Assembly: GCA_027485815.1 (NCBI GenBank)
Contig: JAIXQE010000136.1
Location: 1 to 59,149 of the forward strand
DNA from: Opitutaceae bacterium
Lineage (GTDB): Bacteria; Verrucomicrobiota; Verrucomicrobiia; Opitutales; Opitutaceae
DNA length: 59,149 nucleotides
Reading direction: 5' to 3'
The position numbers and the translations under genes are program-made. This document shows positions 54,408-59,149 of this stretch, piece by piece; position 1 is the stretch's first letter, and every line of letters begins with the position of its first letter. The notes beneath the pieces were generated by a model. That model saw only the letters and a list, made by a program, of their open reading frames with translations. It was not told the DNA's origin and made no database searches.

Positions 54408-57400
54408 TCAGAAGCGGCCCTCGATGCCGGCCGTGATCGTGGTGCCCTGCATCAGGAACGTTTCCAGCTGGTCGGGGATGCCGCGGTAATAGATCTGCGG
54501 CTCGTTGAACAGGTTCGCGACGCCAAAGGTCGCGGTGACGTTGGAACGCAGCTGGTAGCGGAGGTTCAGGTTCACCAGCTCGCGCGCCTTCAGGTACTGG
54601 TTGCGCGAGGGCGCGGTCACGTTGTACGCGTTGCGGATGCTCTCGCTCGTGTAGTTGTAGCTCACGGAGACGCCGAACTTCCGGTAGTCCCACGAGACCG
54701 AGACATTGCCGGTGCGCGGGATGAAGCCGTTGATCTGGCCGTTTGACAGGTAGGTGGCGCCACCGAAGTCGCCGTGGGCGTTGATCAGCGTCAGGTTGGC
54801 GTTCAGGCGCAGGGTGCGGAGCAGGCCCGGCAGGAAGCGGAACTGCTGCTGGTACGCGAACTCCCAGCCCTGGGCGATGGCGGTGCCGGCGTTGACGGAC
54901 TGGAGGATCTTGTAGCCCTCGAACTGGCCCTCGAAGCCGTTGTCGTTGCCGACGCCGACGGTGCCGGTCTCCCGGGCGCCGACGATGAAGTCGCTGATGG
55001 TCTTGTGGAACCAGCCCACCGAGAAGCTGCCGGCGGGCTCGAAGTAGTACTCCAGGCTGAAGTCCCAGTTCTTGGCCTGCTGCGGCAGCAGCGCGGGGTT
55101 GCCGATCGAGACGGTCTGGTTCGTTTCGCTGAACGAGAAGTTCGGCAGGGCGTTGGCGAGCGAGGGACGGCCGAAGCCGGTGGTCCAGGCGCCGCGCAGC
55201 TTCAGGTTGGCGGTGAGGTCGCGCCACAGGTGGATGCTGGGGAAGTTCTGGCCGTACTTGCCCTCATTGCGGTAGGCGTCCTCGTAATCCCGCTGGGCGG
55301 AGCCGATCGGGTCGGCCGCCTGCTGGGCGGCGTTGCTGAGGACGCGGGCGCGGATGCGGGAGATGCCCTCCGTCTCGGTCACCTCGCGGCGGACGCCGGC
55401 GAGGAAGCCGGTGCGGCCGACGCGGCCCTGGGTCATCAGGTAGTAGCCCGTGATGACCTCGTTGACCTTGTTCGAGTTCGCGAGGCGGTTCTGCTCGCGG
55501 AAGTATATGTCCTCGCGCCAGAGGGCCGGATTGGTGGGCTGGCCGTTCTGGATGAACGGCGCGGCATCCCAGACCGGGATATTGCGCCCCGTCTTGACCT
55601 TGTCCCAGAGCAGGATGGAGGGGTCGGTGGGGAGCGCGCTGGTGCCGAGGTAATTCCAGCGGCGGCCGCGGCGCTCGAGCTCGACCGTGTGGTCGCGGAC
55701 TTGGCCGCCGGTCTTCAGGAAGGCGGAGAAGGCCTCGAAGGGCAGCTTGTACTTGAAGTGGGCGCGGGCCTCCTTGATCAGGTCGATGTCGAGGTTGCCG
55801 GAGTTCGAGGTGAGGCCGTTGACCGACGGGCGGTAATTGGCGGGATTGGTGAAGTCCAAGCCGCCGTTCTGGATGAACCGCGGGTAGAGGTCGCTCTGGG
55901 TCCGGTCGAGGATCCAGCCCACGCCGGTCTCGCCGTTGGGGCCCCGGACGTTGTTGGCGGCGGTGCCCGGCTGGCCGTCGACGCCGGTGAAGGGCACGTT
56001 GCCGATGCGGTTCACCAGGCCGGCCTCGGCGCCGAGGGTGCGGTAACGGGTGCGGCTCCAGAGGCCGGCCCATTCGATGTCGAGGCGGCCCAGGAGGTGC
56101 TCACCCGCGAGGTCGAGGTGCCGCAGGCGCTGGTCGCGGTTGATGAGCGTGGAGGTCACGTCGATCAGGGCCGGGGCGGTGGTGCCGGAGGTGGCGTTGG
56201 CGGCGGTGGGGACGGCGCGCACGGTGGTGATGCGGTCGGTCCAGCCGGGGACCACGCCGGTCGTGGTGGCGTTGGGCACCGTGGTCTGGCTGCCGGTGAA
56301 GGCGCGCGTCTGGTACTGGCGACGCATCGGCTCGGGGGCGTCGTTGTAGATCAGGTTCAGCTTGATGAGGTTGTTCTGGTCGAAGCGGTAGTCCCACTTC
56401 GTGTTCAAGCTGCGCTGCTTGCGGTTATTGTAGTTGTCCGTGGTGCGATAGTCCCAGACGAAGGCCGGCTGCACGTTCGTCTGCTGGTAATCACGCTGGC
56501 TGCGGAAGAAGCCGAAGGCGTTCTCGGAGTAGAAGGCGTTGACCGACACGGCGAGGTTCTCGGTCTTGCTGCCGAAGACGGCGAACTTCTCGATGTACGA
56601 GGCGTTCATCAGGGCGTGCGTCCGCCGCTGTTCGCGGATCGGCACCTGCTCGGTGAACCACGGGGCCATCCGCGCGGTGAAGTTCAGCGTCACGCGGCGC
56701 TTCTCGCGCATCGAGAGCGGGGAGCGGGTCTTGAAGTTCACGCCGCCGCCGAGCGAGTCCACCGGCTTGTCGGGCGTCTGGCCCTTCACGACCTCAAGGG
56801 ACTCGAACATCGCGCCGGTGAAGGCGGTCATGCGGGTGTTGCGGTTCTGGGCGCTGAAGGAGGACATCCCGCCGCCGTCGATCGTGATGGAGCTCATCCC
56901 GGCGCCCATGCCGCGCACGCTGATGACCTCGACCACCTCGTCGCCCGGGTTGCCGAAGGCGACGCCGGGGAGGCGGATCGCCAGCTCGGTGGCGTTCATG
57001 TTGGGCAGGTCGACGAGGGCGTCCATCGACGCCACGTTCTTCAGGTTGTCCGCGTTGCGCTGCTGGGTGAGCGCCGAGGACAGGCCGGCCTTGTCGGAGG
57101 TGACCTTGAAGGTGTCGAGCATCAGCACGGTGCTGGTCAACTCGAAGTCACGCACGGCGGTCTGGCCCGCGCCCACCGTCAGGGTGACGCGCTGGGTGTC
57201 GAGGCCGGTGTAGGACACGACCAGTTCATGGGTCCCGGCGGGCACCCCGCTGATCAGGTAGCGGCCCGTCTGGTCGACGAGGGCGGAGAGGTTCAGGGCG
57301 GGGATCTCGGCGCGGGCGCCGATCAGGCCGTTGCCGGTGGCCTTGTTGGTGACGATGCCGCTGACGACGCCCGCGGCGGCGGCGCGCTCGGCGGCGACGG

Positions 57401-57509
57401 CGGGGACGGACAGGCTGAGGGCGCCAACGGTGGCGAGGGCGGCCAACAGGCCGGCCAGACGGATGGTGCGGGCCGGTCGGGCCCGGAGGGATAGGGTGGG
57501 AGGGTTCAT
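54408..57509 (-). CDS. TonB-dependent outer-membrane receptor
   Basis: A 1033-residue outer-membrane transporter. The signal peptide ends near residue 40 (LAALATVGALSLSVPAVAAE). A carboxypeptidase-regulatory-like domain follows (GVVSGIVTNKATGNGLIGARAEI to AGQTAVRDFELT). The plug includes LNLPNMNATELAIRLPGV-type sequence near residue 168, EVISVRGMGAGMSSITIDGGG and SLEVVKGQTPDKPVDSLGGGVNFKTRSPL. The barrel ends TAGIEGRF with a terminal Phe. It differs from the receptor at 45926 in sequence throughout, so it is not a recent duplicate. The neighbour is the Dabb gene. The substrate is unknown; a glycan or other large nutrient is likely. Confidence 0.93.
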   Translation of the reverse strand: MNPPTLSLRARPARTIRLAGLLAALATVGALSLSVPAVAAERAAAAGVVSGIVTNKATGNGLIGARAEIPALNLSALVDQTGRYLISGVPAGTHELVVSYTGLDTQRVTLTVGAGQTAVRDFELTSTVLMLDTFKVTSDKAGLSSALTQQRNADNLKNVASMDALVDLPNMNATELAIRLPGVAFGNPGDEVVEVISVRGMGAGMSSITIDGGGMSSFSAQNRNTRMTAFTGAMFESLEVVKGQTPDKPVDSLGGGVNFKTRSPLSMREKRRVTLNFTARMAPWFTEQVPIREQRRTHALMNASYIEKFAVFGSKTENLAVSVNAFYSENAFGFFRSQRDYQQTNVQPAFVWDYRTTDNYNNRKQRSLNTKWDYRFDQNNLIKLNLIYNDAPEPMRRQYQTRAFTGSQTTVPNATTTGVVPGWTDRITTVRAVPTAANATSGTTAPALIDVTSTLINRDQRLRHLDLAGEHLLGRLDIEWAGLWSRTRYRTLGAEAGLVNRIGNVPFTGVDGQPGTAANNVRGPNGETGVGWILDRTQSDLYPRFIQNGGLDFTNPANYRPSVNGLTSNSGNLDIDLIKEARAHFKYKLPFEAFSAFLKTGGQVRDHTVELERRGRRWNYLGTSALPTDPSILLWDKVKTGRNIPVWDAAPFIQNGQPTNPALWREDIYFREQNRLANSNKVNEVITGYYLMTQGRVGRTGFLAGVRREVTETEGISRIRARVLSNAAQQAADPIGSAQRDYEDAYRNEGKYGQNFPSIHLWRDLTANLKLRGAWTTGFGRPSLANALPNFSFSETNQTVSIGNPALLPQQAKNWDFSLEYYFEPAGSFSVGWFHKTISDFIVGARETGTVGVGNDNGFEGQFEGYKILQSVNAGTAIAQGWEFAYQQQFRFLPGLLRTLRLNANLTLINAHGDFGGATYLSNGQINGFIPRTGNVSVSWDYRKFGVSVSYNYTSESIRNAYNVTAPSRNQYLKARELVNLNLRYQLRSNVTATFGVANLFNEPQIYYRGIPDQLETFLMQGTTITAGIEGRF

Positions 57510-57680
57510 CGAGGGCTGACTTGGAGGGAAGCGAAACGCCCACCGCGGGCAGGGTGGCCAGGGTGGGAGGGTCCCCCGAGAGGGCCGGGGGAGGCCGCGC
57601 GAGGCAAGTGCAAATCCGGGGCTCCGGTGGGCCGCTCGATCCGGCGGCAGGGTGGGGCGGAGCGGGTAAGGCCGGGGGAG

Positions 57681-57706
57681 TTTAGGCTCGACTTTTAGGC
57701 TTAAGC
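57681..57706. promoter_or_regulatory. AT-richer patch with direct repeats upstream of phosphorylase gene
   Basis: In the 266-bp divergent region between the second TonB receptor and the phosphorylase gene, TTTAGGCT occurs twice (57681-57688 and 57694-57701), followed by the palindrome GCTTAAGC (57699-57706). This is the least GC-rich part of the region and the likely promoter or operator area. I cannot assign -35 and -10 hexamers. The rest of the gap shows nothing coding. Confidence 0.3.
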
Positions 57707-57775
57707 TGCTTGCCTCTCACGATTTAACGCCGCCGGCGGCCCGCCGGCCCAAAGGTCAGCGTCCCGTTTTCCTTC

Positions 57776-59122
57776 ATGAGCAGCAAACGCAACATTCCCA
57801 CCCGCCGCTTCATCAAGCCGTCGTTCAACTTCCTGATCGAGAAGAAACGCGACGGGGGTGAATTCACGCAGGAGGAGATTCGCTACATCATCGACAGCAC
57901 GCTGGACGGGGAGATGCCCCAGCACCAGTTGGCCGCGCTGGCGATGGCCATCTACTTCTCCGGGATGTCCGCGCAGGAAACCGCCGACCTGACCGAGGAG
58001 ATGATGCTCTCGGGCGAGGTGATCGATCTGTCCAACATCGCGAAGCCCAAGATCGACAAGTACTCGACCGGGGGCGTCGGCGACAAGACCTCCCTGGTGC
58101 TGGTGCCCCTCGCGATGGCTTCCGGCGTCGTGGTGCCGATGATGTGCGGCGTCGAGCACGACTACGTGATCAACACGCTCGACAAGCTGGCTTCCATCCC
58201 CGGGTTCAAGGGCCAGCAGTCCGCCGAGCAATTCGCCGCCCAGCTGGGCCGCATCGGCGGGGCCATCATTGCGCAGACCGAGGACCTTGCGCCCGCCGAC
58301 GCCAAGTTCTACGAGTTGCGCAAGGAGACCGGCACCATTCCCAGCCTGCCCCTCATCACCGGCAGCGTCCTCTCCAAGAAGCTTGCCGAGGGCTCGGAAG
58401 GGCTGGTGATTGATGTGAAGTGGGGCAACGGTTCCTTCATCAAGGATCTGGAGCAGGCCAAGCAGCTGGCCCGCTCGATGACCCGCGTCGGCCGCTCGAT
58501 GAAGCGCCGGTGCGTCGCGCTGGTGACCGACATGAACCAGCCGCTCGGCGACACCGTCGGCACCTCGCTGGAGGTCAAGGAGGCGATCCAGCTCCTCAAG
58601 GGCCAGGGCCCGGAGGACATGAAGGAGCTCGTGCTCAAGCTCGGCATGGAGATCGTGCGGCTCGCCGGCGTCGCCGGTTCCACCCTCTCGGCCAAGCAGA
58701 CGGTGCAGCGCCACCTGACCGACGGCTCCGCCCTCGAGAAGCTCAAGGAGCTGGTCAAGGCGCAGGGGGGCGATACCGCTTACATCGACCACCCGGAGAA
58801 ATTCCCGGCCGCGCGGCACATCCGGAAGCTGCCGGCGCCCAAGCGCGGTTACGTCCACACGATCAACGCGGCGATGATCGCCCGCGGCGTGCATCTGCTG
58901 GGCGCGGGTCGGGACGAGAACCACGGCAAGGTCGACCACTCGGTGGGCGTCTCGGAGGTCAAGAAGGTCGGCACGCAGGTCAAGCAGGGCGAGCCGCTGA
59001 TGATGATCCACTACAACGACGAGGCGAAGCTCGAGCAGGCGTTGGAGTACTTCAAGAACGCGTACCGGCTGGCCCCGAAGCGGCCCACGCCGCCGCCGCT
59101 GATCGTCGAGCGCGTCGCCTGA
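57776..59122 (+). CDS. Thymidine/pyrimidine-nucleoside phosphorylase family protein with altered Gly-rich loop
   Basis: By family it cleaves pyrimidine nucleosides with phosphate. It has 448 residues in the usual three-domain layout: helical domain with NFLIEKKRDGGEFTQEEI, phosphate site KYSTGGVGDKTS (Lys95, Ser97), LAPADAKFYELRKETGTIPSLPLITGSVLSKK with Arg182, Ser197 and Lys201 spaced as the E. coli catalytic Arg171, Ser186 and Lys190, VIDVKWGNGSF, and TDMNQPLGDTVGTSLEVKEAI. The normally invariant RGLGHTGG loop after SG is replaced by VEHDYVIN at residues 125-132, with the following TLDKL retained. It may have changed specificity. The leader is CCCGTTTTCCTTC, with no SD. Confidence 0.85.
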   Translation: MSSKRNIPTRRFIKPSFNFLIEKKRDGGEFTQEEIRYIIDSTLDGEMPQHQLAALAMAIYFSGMSAQETADLTEEMMLSGEVIDLSNIAKPKIDKYSTGGVGDKTSLVLVPLAMASGVVVPMMCGVEHDYVINTLDKLASIPGFKGQQSAEQFAAQLGRIGGAIIAQTEDLAPADAKFYELRKETGTIPSLPLITGSVLSKKLAEGSEGLVIDVKWGNGSFIKDLEQAKQLARSMTRVGRSMKRRCVALVTDMNQPLGDTVGTSLEVKEAIQLLKGQGPEDMKELVLKLGMEIVRLAGVAGSTLSAKQTVQRHLTDGSALEKLKELVKAQGGDTAYIDHPEKFPAARHIRKLPAPKRGYVHTINAAMIARGVHLLGAGRDENHGKVDHSVGVSEVKKVGTQVKQGEPLMMIHYNDEAKLEQALEYFKNAYRLAPKRPTPPPLIVERVA

Positions 59123-59149
59123 GGTTCTTCCGGGACCACGTTTCGCGTC

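Noticed and set aside
54774-57494. 906-codon plus-strand open frame opposite the second TonB receptor
   Set aside because: Val/Gly/Asp/Glu-rich shadow translation of the receptor gene with no motifs; the receptor has signal peptide, plug and terminal Phe.

Overview
The window is GC-rich, densely coded chromosomal DNA with no rRNA, tRNA, insertion sequence, prophage or CRISPR that I can see. The gene content fits a member of the Verrucomicrobiota, most likely Opitutales/Opitutaceae. The supporting genes are a cytochrome c-DUF6797-propeller protein, a secreted DUF1080 protein, a large SSS-family symporter, two TonB-dependent receptors with N-terminal carboxypeptidase-regulatory-like domains, menaquinone genes and several ECF sigma cassettes. 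The taxon is an inference from gene families, not from a marker gene. Many leaderless-looking starts lack a Shine-Dalgarno motif and follow pyrimidine-rich tracts.

Layout. 1-3.2 kb: menaquinone synthesis (end of menF, then menD, with menB convergent). 3.3-9.8 kb: potassium transporter Kup, a secreted DUF1080 protein, a DEAD-box RNA helicase and a convergent sodium/solute symporter. 9.9-11.9 kb (minus): dapF, a tiny membrane ORF, then an ECF sigma factor translationally coupled to a short anti-sigma-like protein. 12-15.3 kb (minus): an operon of a conserved protein of unknown function and two amidohydrolases. 15.4-17.8 kb: sppA and sufT. 17.8-19.2 kb (minus): an ECF sigma, a small membrane protein and a Spy-like periplasmic protein. 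19.5-21.2 kb: leuA. 21.2-25.5 kb (minus): smc and yraN. 25.6-28.9 kb: the DUF6797 cytochrome and a YkuD-type protein. 28.9-32.5 kb: glutamate dehydrogenase, an AIM24-like membrane protein and a sulfotransferase. 32.5-35.9 kb (minus): DUF47/PhoU-like protein, Pit phosphate permease and a secreted protein with duplicated halves. 36-39.5 kb: a complete sugar ABC importer (binding protein, ATPase, permease), followed by a hybrid histidine kinase. 41.6-44.5 kb: a PhoD-like phosphatase and divergent lnt. 44.5-44.66 kb: a 166-bp imperfect palindrome. 44.7-51.7 kb: an M20 peptidase, a TonB-dependent receptor divergent from a PL6-like polysaccharide lyase, and a TPR protein. 51.7-57.5 kb (minus): a PgpH-ectodomain-like membrane protein, TspO, a secreted Dabb protein with a clear terminator, and a second TonB-dependent receptor. 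57.8-59.1 kb: a pyrimidine-nucleoside phosphorylase homologue.

How the parts fit. Most of the window is housekeeping (quinone, lysine/peptidoglycan and leucine synthesis, chromosome condensation, lipoprotein maturation, Fe-S assembly, phosphate and potassium uptake). Added to this is carbohydrate scavenging typical of a polysaccharide-degrading aquatic or soil bacterium (TonB receptors, PL6-like lyase, sugar ABC importer, DUF1080 protein, SSS symporter). The most unusual signals are several enzymes whose key residues differ from the family (DapF, the pyrimidine phosphorylase, the PL6-like lyase), the long palindrome after lnt, operator-like palindromes and tandem repeats in promoter regions, and the pyrimidine-rich SD-less translation starts.
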